Assembly: GCA_027062125.1 (NCBI GenBank)
Contig: JAMOTW010000193.1
Coordinates: 1 to 17,208 of the forward strand
Length of the DNA stretch: 17,208 bases
DNA from: Thermococcus sp.
GTDB taxonomy: Archaea; Methanobacteriota_B; Thermococci; Thermococcales; Thermococcaceae
Direction: 5' to 3'
A program made the position numbers and the translations under genes. Below, piece by piece: positions 1-7,083 of this stretch (the first letter of the stretch is position 1; each line of letters starts with the position of its first letter). The notes under the pieces are model-generated. The model was not told the DNA's origin, made no database searches, and worked only from the letters and a program-made list of their open reading frames with translations.

Positions 1-155
1 CTTTGAAAAAGGCAAAGAGAACGTTTGGATGGAAAAACGCCAAGCTGATAACGTGGGACGTCGAGAAGGAAACGGACGGAATCGAAATAATACCCCTATG
101 GAGGTTCCTCCTTGATTATCAAGACGGCAGTAGAAATCCTGAGGGAGGCGGTTAA
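1..155 (+). CDS. C-terminal end of an unidentified protein (5' end outside window)
   Basis: An open frame runs from the window edge (first full codon at 3) to a TAA at 153-155 and encodes about 50 residues rich in charged and aromatic residues, ending in a short glycine-rich tail (PEGGG). Only this frame stays open and reads like protein: frame 1 stops at once, and frame 2 stops near 114. The last codons overlap the probable ribosome binding site (GGAGGCGGT, 144-152) of the next gene, whose ATG follows after 2 bases, so the two genes are probably co-transcribed and translationally coupled. The fragment is too short for me to recognise a family, and no function is assigned. Confidence 0.6.
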   Translation, partial: LKKAKRTFGWKNAKLITWDVEKETDGIEIIPLWRFLLDYQDGSRNPEGGG

Positions 156-157
156 GG

Positions 158-775
158 ATGATTGAATTTTTCCTTGCGCTCCTTCTCTGGCTCGCGGTTT
201 TCGTGCCCTCATCATTGATTGCCTCCCTCACAGCGAAAAGAAACCCGCAGAGGGCCGGTTCCGTTATGCAGACCTCAATGCTCGTTCTTTCCATGGTATC
301 GATATTGTTCATGGGCGGGCCCCAGAGGTTTGGCCTCTTTCGGGGCTGGAGTTTCGTTTTCCAGGCTTTCCTCCTCGGCTTTGGGGTTTCTCTTGTTCTT
401 AACCTGCTCCAGAAGGATGCCGATGTCCCGGAGTTTCTGCCGGAGGGCATCGGGAGATTCATACTTCTCCTAATACTCGCGCCGGTAAGCGAGGAGCTCC
501 TAAACAGGGGACTCATCGAGGGTTATCTTTTGGGCTACGGCCATTTTTGGAGCTCAATACTCTTTTCGGCCCTGCTCTTCGCCCTGCCCCACTGGATGGC
601 CTACGAAGGGAGCAAAAAACGGAAGATTGGGGCTGTTGGAGGGGCCTTCGTTCTCGGCTCTCTGGCGGGCTACTTCTTCGCGCTAGCCGGGCTAATCCCG
701 GCAATCGTGCTTCACTCCTCGGCGAATTTGGCGGGACTGATTCTCTTAAATTTTAAAGAGAAAAACGGGAACTAA
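158..775 (+). CDS. CPBP family intramembrane metalloprotease (CAAX protease/Abi type)
   Basis: A 205-residue polytopic membrane protein with the three conserved motifs of the CPBP (Rce1/Abi) family. EELLNRG gives E112, E113 and R117. FALPH gives F141 and H145. HSSAN gives H186 and N190. All lie in hydrophobic segments of the C-terminal half, as expected for an intramembrane glutamate/histidine protease. Family members cleave prenylated or other membrane-bound peptides, and some bacterial ones act in bacteriocin immunity; archaeal substrates are mostly unknown. The N-terminal half carries about four further hydrophobic segments. The ATG at 158 lies 5 nt after GGAGGCGGT and 2 nt after the previous stop, indicating an operon with the upstream gene. 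The 3' end overlaps the convergent gene by 4 bp. The family call is firm; the substrate cannot be inferred. Confidence 0.9.
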   Translation: MIEFFLALLLWLAVFVPSSLIASLTAKRNPQRAGSVMQTSMLVLSMVSILFMGGPQRFGLFRGWSFVFQAFLLGFGVSLVLNLLQKDADVPEFLPEGIGRFILLLILAPVSEELLNRGLIEGYLLGYGHFWSSILFSALLFALPHWMAYEGSKKRKIGAVGGAFVLGSLAGYFFALAGLIPAIVLHSSANLAGLILLNFKEKNGN

Positions 776-1542
776 CCAGACTTTTCTGGCTTCTCTATCT
801 CAACCCTTCCCCTTACCAACCTGAAAGTATAACCCTCAACACTCGGCTCGAAATCGGGGAGCGGTGAGCTCCTAACGAACATCTTTTCAACGCCCGGGTT
901 CTCTGTCGGCTGGAACTCTATGACGTACTGGCTGTAGAGGGCCATCCAGGAAACGAGCTCATCGGAAGCGCGGCTCCGGTTGAGGAGGAATATGTTGAGG
1001 GGCCTCTTCCTCTTTTCTGAAATCCTGGCGCGCTCCTTGAGGGCTATGAGCCTCTGAAAGACGTGGATGAAGTTCTTCTCACCGAGGAGGAAGGCCATTC
1101 CATCAACTGTAACGTCTATTCCTACTGGCCTTCTATCGCCGATCCGCTCCGTGAGTATGCGCCGATAGAGCCCGTTGTACTTGGGAAGGAACGTGTTCTT
1201 CTCTATGGTCGGATCCGTGTAAATATAATCCTCGGGATACCTGAGGCTGTAGAAGGAGGAAAACATGTCCATGACGACGAGGTCACCCTTTCTTCCGAGC
1301 TCGTCGATATCGAAGTTGATGGCGCCTAGCTCCATACGAAGGGGTGTAATTGGAAGAACGGAGTCCAGAATAACTCCAAAGTCTCCCATACCTATCCTGC
1401 GCCGCACTATCTCAAAACCGAGCGCCCACCCCCGCGAGTACGTCGTGTAAATTATCAGGAGGTTGCTGTCCTCAAGGAATCCTCCTCCAAGGGCCTCGTC
1501 GAGCATGGGAATACCCGTGCTAAGGACTCCCACAACTCCCAC
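772..1542 (-). CDS. RecA-superfamily (KaiC/Rad55-like) protein with lost Walker A motif
   Basis: A 256-residue soluble protein. The opening GIPMLDEALGGGF (residues 10-22) is the classic KaiC/Rad55/RadA lead-in strand and loop. Where the P-loop should follow (about 31-39) the sequence is IYTTYSRGWA, without the GKT/S of a working Walker A. A Walker B-like strand, DLVVMDMFSSF, lies at 87-97. It therefore looks like an ATPase-dead relative of the Rad55/KaiC group, which is abundant in Thermococcales and often thought to serve signalling or scaffold roles. Two starts are possible. GTG at 1542 sits 2-3 nt from the transcription start predicted from TTAAATAA (1567-1574), which would make it leaderless. 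GTG at 1533 is preceded by GGAGAGGTGG. It overlaps the convergent CPBP gene by 4 bp and faces a divergent membrane-protein gene. Specific function unknown. Confidence 0.75.
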   Translation of the reverse strand: MGVVGVLSTGIPMLDEALGGGFLEDSNLLIIYTTYSRGWALGFEIVRRRIGMGDFGVILDSVLPITPLRMELGAINFDIDELGRKGDLVVMDMFSSFYSLRYPEDYIYTDPTIEKNTFLPKYNGLYRRILTERIGDRRPVGIDVTVDGMAFLLGEKNFIHVFQRLIALKERARISEKRKRPLNIFLLNRSRASDELVSWMALYSQYVIEFQPTENPGVEKMFVRSSPLPDFEPSVEGYTFRLVRGRVEIEKPEKSG

Positions 1543-1566
1543 CTCTCCTGGAACTAGGTGGTAGGG

Positions 1567-1574
1567 TTATTTAA
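1567..1574 (-). promoter_or_regulatory. Putative TATA box of the RecA/KaiC-like gene
   Basis: TTAAATAA on the minus strand, centred about 26 nt before position 1544. This fits a transcript that starts at or just before the GTG at 1542 and is leaderless or nearly so. Prediction from spacing and composition only. Confidence 0.5.
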
Positions 1575-1633
1575 CATTAACTCCTCCAAGGTGCTCAGCG
1601 GAGAGTTGACCAAATAAAATTGGAACATCAGCG

Positions 1634-1648
1634 TTCTGAAATTCAGAA
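1634..1648. promoter_or_regulatory. 15-bp perfect palindrome, candidate operator
   Basis: TTCTGAA-A-TTCAGAA: two perfect 7-base inverted arms around one central base. It lies 10 bp upstream of the TATA box of the membrane protein/winged-helix pair, within the divergent promoter region. The arms, the odd-length centre and the position next to TATA/BRE fit a dimeric winged-helix binding site. The regulator encoded at 2318-2629 is the obvious candidate ligand, but that link is inference. Confidence 0.5.
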
Positions 1649-1658
1649 AAAGTCCACG

Positions 1659-1667
1659 TTATAAATA
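1659..1667 (+). promoter_or_regulatory. Putative TATA box of the membrane protein/HTH pair
   Basis: TTATAAATA is a near-consensus archaeal TATA box. Its centre is about 26 nt before position 1689-1690, which places the transcription start at the TTG (1687) or GTG (1690) start codon. The mRNA is probably leaderless. Confidence 0.65.
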
Positions 1668-1686
1668 GAAAAACGCCTACTCACAA

Positions 1687-2313
1687 TTGGTGAGGGATGT
1701 GGAAGAAGTTAGGGAGTTGAAGAACGTTTTGGAAAGGGTGGAAGGCAAGCTGATAGCGGCGGGGAAGATGTACGGGGCGATGAACTTCGCGGTGTGGCTG
1801 GCCATAATGCTCCTGTACTACGTCATGCTGGGCATCTTTGATATTCCCTGGCAGTTCAACCTGATATACTGGCCGGCCGCGTTTATAGTCGCAACGAGTT
1901 TCACGGGAAGGGTTTGGGAGAGGCTCAAGAGGCTCGGCAAAGCAGTTGACAGGGAAATTGAGGGGTCAAAAATCAGTGGAATCCTTATCATGGCATCCTG
2001 GATAACGGGAATAATCCTCGGATGGGGGATAATCCCAAGGATGGGGGTGGGTGTAAGTGAAGGCGCCGCCCTTGCAGTGGGCTTCTTGAGCTTCATAACG
2101 CTCTCGATCTTCGGTATGTGGCTGGTCTTTGCCAGATACAGTGGGGTAGAGCGGGAAATAATCCCCTCGTTTTTGATACCCGCGATGGGAATACCAATCG
2201 CGTGGAACATGGAAACGGGTGCCATGGTTTGGGCCGGCTTCACCGTTGCCCTGAGCTTTACCCTCACGATACTCTGGTACCTCCACTCGGCCTTCAAGGC
2301 AATAGAGCGGTGA
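1687..2313 (+). CDS. Six-helix membrane protein of unknown function, paired with an HTH regulator
   Basis: About 207 residues. A charged N-terminal helix (residues 3-27, likely amphipathic or coiled) is followed by six hydrophobic segments at about 30-50, 56-73, 96-117, 124-148, 160-172 and 178-200. No catalytic motif is evident and I do not recognise a named family. There is no Shine-Dalgarno sequence before the start; the TATA box at 1659-1667 predicts transcription starting at the start codon, so GTG 1690 or TTG 1687 would be used on a leaderless mRNA. The stop codon is embedded in the GGTGAT ribosome binding site of the following winged-helix gene, so the two are co-expressed. Such membrane protein plus small winged-helix pairs recur in Thermococcales; the regulator probably controls its own operon. 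Confidence 0.8.
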   Translation: MVRDVEEVRELKNVLERVEGKLIAAGKMYGAMNFAVWLAIMLLYYVMLGIFDIPWQFNLIYWPAAFIVATSFTGRVWERLKRLGKAVDREIEGSKISGILIMASWITGIILGWGIIPRMGVGVSEGAALAVGFLSFITLSIFGMWLVFARYSGVEREIIPSFLIPAMGIPIAWNMETGAMVWAGFTVALSFTLTILWYLHSAFKAIER

Positions 2314-2317
2314 TACC

Positions 2318-2629
2318 ATGGAGGCCCTCAGAGAGCTGAGCAGGAACCACACACTCGGAAACCCGGTTAGGTTAGGGGTGATGCTCTACCTGCTCCCCAG
2401 GGGGAGGGTACTCTTCCGGGACCTCCTGGAGGTTCTGGAGGTAACGCCAGGTAATCTTGACTCGCACCTTAAGGCCCTCGAAAAGGCAGGCTACATTGAG
2501 ATTTACAAGGTTATCGCAGACAGACCTCGAACGGCCGTTAGAATAACGGAGAAGGGAGTTAAAGAGACTGCAGAGTACTTAAAAAGCCTAAGAAAGGTCC
2601 TCGATGGAATTCAGTCCTCAAGCGAGTAG
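2318..2629 (+). CDS. Winged-helix transcriptional regulator (HTH_34/MarR-ArsR-like)
   Basis: A 103-residue single-domain winged helix. The first helices are residues 1-25. The helix-turn-helix lies at about 32-56: FRDLLEVLEVTPGNLDSHLK resembles the recognition region of HTH_34 and MarR-like regulators. The wing is at about 66-78 (IADRPRTAVRITEKG), and the C-terminal helix at 80-97 is probably for dimerisation. The ATG at 2318 has GGTGAT 3 nt upstream (2309-2314), overlapping the TGA of the membrane-protein gene, so translation is coupled. The likely role is autoregulation of the pair through the palindrome at 1634-1648, which is an inference from position. The last 19 bp overlap the convergent gene. 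No ligand-binding domain is present, so any signal would have to come from the membrane partner or from direct effector binding. Confidence 0.85.
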   Translation: MEALRELSRNHTLGNPVRLGVMLYLLPRGRVLFRDLLEVLEVTPGNLDSHLKALEKAGYIEIYKVIADRPRTAVRITEKGVKETAEYLKSLRKVLDGIQSSSE

Positions 2630-3246
2630 GGGTAATTTTTCTTCCGGACCATCCAAACTCCGGTGAGAGCACCGAGAGTGTCCATGATGATGTCACGGAA
2701 CTTGTTGGCGAGGGTTTCGTGGATGAAGCTTATCTCCGTTTCGCTGAGCTTCTCGGCTATCTCCCAGCCAACCGCTATGGCATAGAAGGCAATGAAGGAG
2801 TAAAGGATGACTTTTTCCCGTGGAATAAACCCCTCATCCGAGAGACCTTTCAAAACCTCGGTTATCATCAGCCAGACTATCATTCCACCCAAAAAGTGAC
2901 TTATCATGTCCGCGTTGGTCCAGTCCCTGTGGAAGAAGTCATAGCTCGTGAAGGGAACGTTCACAAGGCTCACATGAACTCCCAGAAAGATCGCAAGAAT
3001 GGTGACCGTTTTTATGTCAAAGAAAGGAGACAGAAACACTCCCCAGAGGCCTTCTGGTCTTGGGGCCTTGAAATGGAGCAGGAGGAGTGCTATCAAAAGA
3101 CCCATGGCCCAAGAAGTCCTGACTATGTGATCTGAGCGGTGATTGTGAACGGCCGTGATGAAGCCCAAGAATATCAATCCAGTGGATGCGACTATTATTG
3201 AGAGCTCCCTATTGTATCTCATCACAGGAAGAACGAGAAAGTTCAT
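2611..3246 (-). CDS. DUF2238/VanZ-like integral membrane protein
   Basis: A 211-residue protein with about six hydrophobic segments. Polar residues recur inside or beside the helices in an order resembling the DUF2238 (YjdF-like) and VanZ-like proteins: D113-xxx-H117 with a following glycine pair (HFLGG), E162 and E165 (WEIAEKL), and D185 with D189 (FRDIIMDTLG). These are the conserved acidic/His positions of that group; the biochemical role is unknown. The ATG at 3246 directly abuts the TAA of the DUF460 gene, with GGAAGG upstream of it inside that gene, so it is translated from the same mRNA. An internal ATG at residue 9 has no Shine-Dalgarno. The 3' end overlaps the convergent winged-helix gene by 19 bp. 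Family assignment is by motif pattern and moderately sure. Confidence 0.7.
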   Translation of the reverse strand: MNFLVLPVMRYNRELSIIVASTGLIFLGFITAVHNHRSDHIVRTSWAMGLLIALLLLHFKAPRPEGLWGVFLSPFFDIKTVTILAIFLGVHVSLVNVPFTSYDFFHRDWTNADMISHFLGGMIVWLMITEVLKGLSDEGFIPREKVILYSFIAFYAIAVGWEIAEKLSETEISFIHETLANKFRDIIMDTLGALTGVWMVRKKNYPYSLED

Positions 3247-5244
3247 TTAAACCTTCCGCCTCTCTTCCTCGGCCTTTCTCATGAGCTCCTTCTTCCTCTC
3301 GAGGCGGTATTCTTCGACGAGGTGGAGCAGCCTCTCCGCTTCCCTCTCCTCGTCCTCCTTTCTCCACTTCTCCAGAAGCTCGCCGATGGCCCTCTCGAGG
3401 GTCTCGCGCTCAACGACGGCGAACTCGTCAACGCGCTTGACGTCCAGCTCCTCGGAAAGGAAGAACGGAACATGGGCCTCGCGGAGCACCTCCGCCACAG
3501 GCTCCGGAACTGGTTTCTCCGTTATCAGTGCCCTGATGCCCTTTTCGACGAGCTCCTCGGCTATGGCCCTCCCTGCACCGGCCGGGTTCACGACGAAGAG
3601 GACATCCCCCCTCCTGAGGCCTATCTCGCGCTCCATCCTCTCGAGCTCGCGCCAGCTCAGAACCTCCATGACCTTCAGTGGAACCGCCGAACCGCGCATC
3701 TCGACCACGTTCATGCGCTTGACCTTCACGAGGTCCCTGCTCAGCCTCTCGATGACAGCCTTAGCCTCCCTCAGCTGTTTCTCAAGGAGCTCTATGCGCT
3801 TCACCTTGGCCTCAAGTTCCCTCTCACGGAGGAGCTTTCTCCGCACTTCCTCGTCGTAGTCCACCAGCTTCCTCTCGAGCCTGCCTATCGTCTTCCTCTG
3901 CTCCTTGATTATCCCCCTGAGCTCGCGGTTCTCGCTCTCCAGCATCTCAACCCGCCTTTCAAGCTCCCTTATGCGCCTGATGTAGGGGGTGACGTCCACG
4001 CCCTCCCTCGCGGGTTCCTCGGGCTTTTCCTCCTTCCGCCTCTCCCTGAGAGACACCCTCTGCATCGCCTCACCGAGGTTGTAGCCCTGTATGACGAGGG
4101 CCTTGACCTCCTCGGACTTCTTAACCATCCCCACCTCCCTGAGCTTGGCGTCGATGTGCTCCAGCTTTGGCTTGAGGCGGAGGTAGGCCTTGTAGGCAGC
4201 CGCTAAAGCGTCGCGCTGGTGGTCGTCCTCGACAGTAATCCCCAAATTCCGCAGGAGCTCGTTCTTCTCCTCTATCCTCAAACTCTCCCTCGGGACGAAG
4301 AGATTCGCTTTGAAGGAGCGTGCTATCTTCTCGACGAAGCCCGGTGCAGGAGAAACATCGGTTGCCACGATAACGGGATGTCCAATCTCACTCACAAAGC
4401 GGAAGACCTCACCGACCGGCATGTTCCTCTGGCTGTGGAGGGCAACGATGCGCCCGTTCAGGTCTATGGCCGCTATGCCAACGGTTATCCCGGGGTCAAT
4501 TCCGACTATGATGCTCTTCCTCTCCCTGATTGCCTCCTCGCCCCTGAGCGGCGCAAAGCCGAGCTCGGCCCTCTCGACCGGCTGGATCCTGACCTCCACA
4601 TCGCCACCGCGCATTGGCTTTATCAGCCCGGCCAGCTCTTCCCTGGAAGCGTAAACCCGGAACTCCCCCCTCGCCAGCCCGTAGTCCCTCTCCTCGGTCT
4701 CGAGGTCGAAGGGTATATCGGCCCTCCTCAGCCTGTCCTCTATCTCCCTCACCTTATCCCTGACGAGGTTGTGCACCCTTTTCCTATAGCGGTCCTGGCT
4801 CCAGCCGCCCTTCCCGTGGCTCCTCCCGCGGGTTACCTTCACCACCACTTCGTCCTCGAAGGCGAGCACCTCGTAGCCGACCCCCTTGCTCGCGAGAAGG
4901 GCACAGAGTTTGGCCTCTTCGTAAGGGTCGAAGCGGTCAGCAGTTCTTATCCCGTGCTCCTTAGCCAGGCTCTGCAAACTTCTCTGCTCGCCTGGCCGCC
5001 CGGTGACCTGGACGAGCTTGGTCTCCGGTGGGAGCGAGCGGAGGAACTTCCTGAGGTCATCGCCGAGCTCGGTAACGCTGTCGATGGCGACGATGTCGGG
5101 TCTCTTACTTTGAATAAAGCGGATTAGGCGATAGAGGGTGAACTCACCCTTTCTCTCCAGTTTTCCGTTGAACCAGCTCACGACGGCAAACTTCTTCGGG
5201 TTCTCGCTTATTATGTCAACTCCGAGGATTAGAATAGGCCTCAC
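3247..5244 (-). CDS. DUF460 protein: tandem RNase H/RuvC-like domains plus coiled coil
   Basis: A 665-residue soluble archaeal protein. The N-terminal domain (1-125) starts with an RNase H-like strand LILGVD (D10) and has D55 (VAIDS) and D106 (FDPYEE). The second domain (about 243-355) has IVGIDPGITVG (D250), VATDVSP (D296) and DDHQRDALAAA (D340, D341, H342, D345). This resembles the three acidic sites and the DxHxxDA end motif of RuvC-type resolvases. A long charged coiled coil covers about 421-510, followed by a small alpha/beta domain (515-600) and a Lys/Glu-rich tail. The architecture matches DUF460, long suspected to be an archaeal nuclease but not characterised as far as I know. The start is GTG 5244 with a short leader; TTTTTAAAT at 5276-5284 is a candidate TATA box. 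It lies 44 bp after pcp and abuts the membrane-protein gene. Confidence 0.85.
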   Translation of the reverse strand: MRPILILGVDIISENPKKFAVVSWFNGKLERKGEFTLYRLIRFIQSKRPDIVAIDSVTELGDDLRKFLRSLPPETKLVQVTGRPGEQRSLQSLAKEHGIRTADRFDPYEEAKLCALLASKGVGYEVLAFEDEVVVKVTRGRSHGKGGWSQDRYRKRVHNLVRDKVREIEDRLRRADIPFDLETEERDYGLARGEFRVYASREELAGLIKPMRGGDVEVRIQPVERAELGFAPLRGEEAIRERKSIIVGIDPGITVGIAAIDLNGRIVALHSQRNMPVGEVFRFVSEIGHPVIVATDVSPAPGFVEKIARSFKANLFVPRESLRIEEKNELLRNLGITVEDDHQRDALAAAYKAYLRLKPKLEHIDAKLREVGMVKKSEEVKALVIQGYNLGEAMQRVSLRERRKEEKPEEPAREGVDVTPYIRRIRELERRVEMLESENRELRGIIKEQRKTIGRLERKLVDYDEEVRRKLLRERELEAKVKRIELLEKQLREAKAVIERLSRDLVKVKRMNVVEMRGSAVPLKVMEVLSWRELERMEREIGLRRGDVLFVVNPAGAGRAIAEELVEKGIRALITEKPVPEPVAEVLREAHVPFFLSEELDVKRVDEFAVVERETLERAIGELLEKWRKEDEEREAERLLHLVEEYRLERKKELMRKAEEERRKV

Positions 5245-5275
5245 CCTCGTGGGTTTGTAGGGGGTAGGAAAAGGG

Positions 5276-5284
5276 ATTTAAAAA
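5276..5284 (-). promoter_or_regulatory. Putative TATA box of the DUF460 gene
   Basis: TTTTTAAAT on the minus strand in the 44-bp gap after pcp. It predicts a start near 5253 and a leader of about 9 nt before GTG 5244. DUF460 and its membrane-protein partner may therefore be transcribed separately from pcp. Confidence 0.45.
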
Positions 5285-5288
5285 GGTT

Positions 5289-5891
5289 TCAGGCCCCTAT
5301 TGAGGTTCTAATCGCGACCTCAATGGCCCGCTTTATGGTCTCCAGAGCCATCGACGGCCTCGGTTTGTCAAGGGCCTGCTCGTGGCTGAAGGGCACGTGT
5401 ATGAAGCCCGCCCTCGTTTCCATTCCGGCGACGGCTATGGTGTGAAGCGCCGTGAACATGGCTGTATTGCAGACGTAGGTTCCCGCCGTGTTGGAGACCG
5501 AGGCGGGTATTCCCTCATCCCTCATGGCCCTCACGATGGCCTTTATCGGCAGCGTCGAGAAGTAGGCCACCGGAGCGCCCTCGAAGACCGGCTCGTCTTC
5601 CGGGGCAAAGCCCTCGTTGTCGGCCATTCTGCTGTCCATTACGTTTATCGCGACGCGCTCGACGGTGATGTTCGGCCTTCCGCCGGCCTGGCCGGTCAAA
5701 ACCACCACGTCGGGCCTCTCTTTCACGACGAGCTTTGGCAGGATTTCTTTAACGCCCCTGAAGGTCACCGGAAGCTGGCGTTTCACCAGCACAGCACCGT
5801 CTATCTCATCGGGGAGCGCCCTAACGGCCTCCCAGGAGGGGTTCATCTCCTCGCCGCCGAAGGGCTCGAAGCCGGTAACAAGAACCTTCAT
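5289..5891 (-). CDS. pcp: Pyrrolidone-carboxylate peptidase (pyroglutamyl peptidase I)
   Basis: A 200-residue cytosolic cysteine peptidase of family C15 that removes N-terminal pyroglutamate from peptides. The N-terminus MKVLVTGFEPFGG is the family signature. The catalytic triad is visible: E79 in TVERVAINV, C141 in NTAGTYVCN and H165 in GFIHVPF. Length matches the family. I start at ATG 5891, not the in-frame GTG at 5900, because the GTG is part of GGTGGT, a Shine-Dalgarno-like site 4 nt before the ATG. The gene diverges from the geranylgeranyl-reductase-like gene across a 62-bp region with one symmetric TTTAAA. Pyroglutamyl peptidases of hyperthermophiles are usually linked to peptide salvage, since glutamine cyclises readily at high temperature; that role is general knowledge, not shown here. 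Confidence 0.95.
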   Translation of the reverse strand: MKVLVTGFEPFGGEEMNPSWEAVRALPDEIDGAVLVKRQLPVTFRGVKEILPKLVVKERPDVVVLTGQAGGRPNITVERVAINVMDSRMADNEGFAPEDEPVFEGAPVAYFSTLPIKAIVRAMRDEGIPASVSNTAGTYVCNTAMFTALHTIAVAGMETRAGFIHVPFSHEQALDKPRPSMALETIKRAIEVAIRTSIGA

Positions 5892-5921
5892 TCCGACCAC
5901 CGAAAAAGGTTAGGTTTTTAG

Positions 5922-5933
5922 GGTTTAAAAGCT
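5922..5933. promoter_or_regulatory. Shared symmetric TATA element of a divergent promoter
   Basis: GGTTTAAAAGCT lies between the divergent pcp and flavoprotein starts. Read on the plus strand, TTTAAAA is about 27 nt before ATG 5954. Read on the minus strand, TTTTAAAC is about 35 nt before ATG 5891. A second minus-strand candidate, CCTAAAAACC (about 5913-5922), is spaced for a leaderless pcp transcript. The same 12-mer recurs at 15118-15129 in another divergent promoter. Confidence 0.5.
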
Positions 5934-5953
5934 ACTCCGGATGAGGGGTGAGG

Positions 5954-7066
5954 ATGAAGTACGACGTTCTTATCATCGGGGGCGGACCCGTCGGCAACTA
6001 CCTCGCCAACCTGCTCGCGAGGGACTTCAGCGTGGCCGTCGTGGAGAGGAAGGGCTCCTTCGGGGGTAAGGCCTGCACCGGGATAATCGGGGCGGCGAAC
6101 TACGAGAGGCTCGGGCTCCCCGAGGAGGCCGTTCTCAACAGGCTTCGCGGTGCGACCTTCTACTCGCGGATTCAGAGCTTCGAGATAGAGAGAAAAACGC
6201 CCCAGGCATATCTGGTGGGCAGGAAAGCCCTCGAGAAGGCCCTCGCGGAGAGGGCGGTGAGAAGGGGAGTTGACTACTACATGGCGACGGCCTTCCAGGG
6301 GTTCAAGAACGGGAAGGCGGTTCTTCAGCACCTCGGGGAGAGGCTTGAGGTGGAGGCGGACTTCTACGTTGGGGCGGACGGCGTTTCGAGCACGGTCGCC
6401 AAGGCGATAGGCGCGAAGACGAACGCGGAGTTCCTGAGCGGCTATGAGGTGGAGGTCGTTGGGGAGTTCAGAAAGGACTTCGTTGAGGTCTGGGTGAACA
6501 AGGACATGAACGAGGATTTCTTCATGTGGGTGGCTCCGGTGAACGAGGGGCTGGCGAGGGTCGGAACCCTCGGGAGCATCGAGGCCCTCAACCGCTTCCT
6601 CAGGGTGAGGATGCTCAAACCAACCTCCACAGTCGAGTTCAAGGCCGGCTCGGTTGGCTTCGGCTGGAGGAAGCCCTGGGTGCGGGGCAACGTGGCGCTC
6701 ATAGGCGACGCGGCGCTGCAGATAAAGCCCACCACCGCCGGGGGAATAGTCTTCGGGATGCTCTGCGCCCATTCCCTGAGAGAGGCGCTCCTCTCCGGAA
6801 GGCCAGAGCAGTACGAAAAGCTCTGCAAGGACGTGAAGAACCAGATAAGCTTCGGCCTCCGCTTCAGGAAGGTGTTCAGGGGGATGGGTCAGGAGGACAT
6901 CGAGAAGGTCTTCGAGGTTCTCGGAAGCGACGAGGCCAGGGCAGTCATAGAGGAGCAGGCGGACTTCGACGACCACGTGAAGACCGCGAAGGCCATACTA
7001 AGGAGGCCGAAACTCCTCGCAAAGCTCATAAGGATAAGCCCATCGATAGTCCGCTACCTCGTCTGA
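5954..7066 (+). CDS. Geranylgeranyl-reductase-family FAD-dependent oxidoreductase
   Basis: 370 residues. An N-terminal FAD-binding Rossmann motif (GGGPVGNYLA, 9-18) is followed by ERKG (31-34) at the ribose-binding acidic end. The active-site-like CTG starts at C41. GADGVSS (140-146) and GDAALQIKPTTAGGI (251-265) are the remaining FAD motifs, the last matching the GDAA...P.TGGGI signature of geranylgeranyl reductases. Archaeal members saturate the isoprenoid chains of archaeol lipids, but Thermococcales encode several paralogues and this one could act on another isoprenoid or quinone-like substrate. The start is ATG 5954, with GGGGTGAGG just upstream; the in-frame GTG at 5948 lies inside that site. 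The stop is 17 bp before the ASCH gene, forming a two-gene operon. Family secure, substrate uncertain. Confidence 0.85.
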   Translation: MKYDVLIIGGGPVGNYLANLLARDFSVAVVERKGSFGGKACTGIIGAANYERLGLPEEAVLNRLRGATFYSRIQSFEIERKTPQAYLVGRKALEKALAERAVRRGVDYYMATAFQGFKNGKAVLQHLGERLEVEADFYVGADGVSSTVAKAIGAKTNAEFLSGYEVEVVGEFRKDFVEVWVNKDMNEDFFMWVAPVNEGLARVGTLGSIEALNRFLRVRMLKPTSTVEFKAGSVGFGWRKPWVRGNVALIGDAALQIKPTTAGGIVFGMLCAHSLREALLSGRPEQYEKLCKDVKNQISFGLRFRKVFRGMGQEDIEKVFEVLGSDEARAVIEEQADFDDHVKTAKAILRRPKLLAKLIRISPSIVRYLV

Positions 7067-7083
7067 GGTCCAGGGGTGATGGT

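Noticed and set aside
1612..1625. CCAAATAAAATTGG as an operator palindrome
   Set aside because: Only 4-base arms pair; it is weak compared with the 15-bp palindrome just downstream.
3322..5127. Two long plus-strand frames (294 and 302 codons) over DUF460
   Set aside because: They are shadows of the DUF460 gene, with no plausible domains and no promoter or ribosome binding site.
5918..6976. 352-codon frame antisense to the flavoprotein
   Set aside because: The plus-strand protein has all FAD motifs; the antisense product is a low-quality Leu/Pro/His-rich shadow typical of G+C-rich genes.
6526..7083. N-terminal extension of the ASCH frame into the flavoprotein gene
   Set aside because: The extension is Arg/Gly-rich out-of-frame translation; the ASCH domain begins at ATG 7084 behind GGTGAT.
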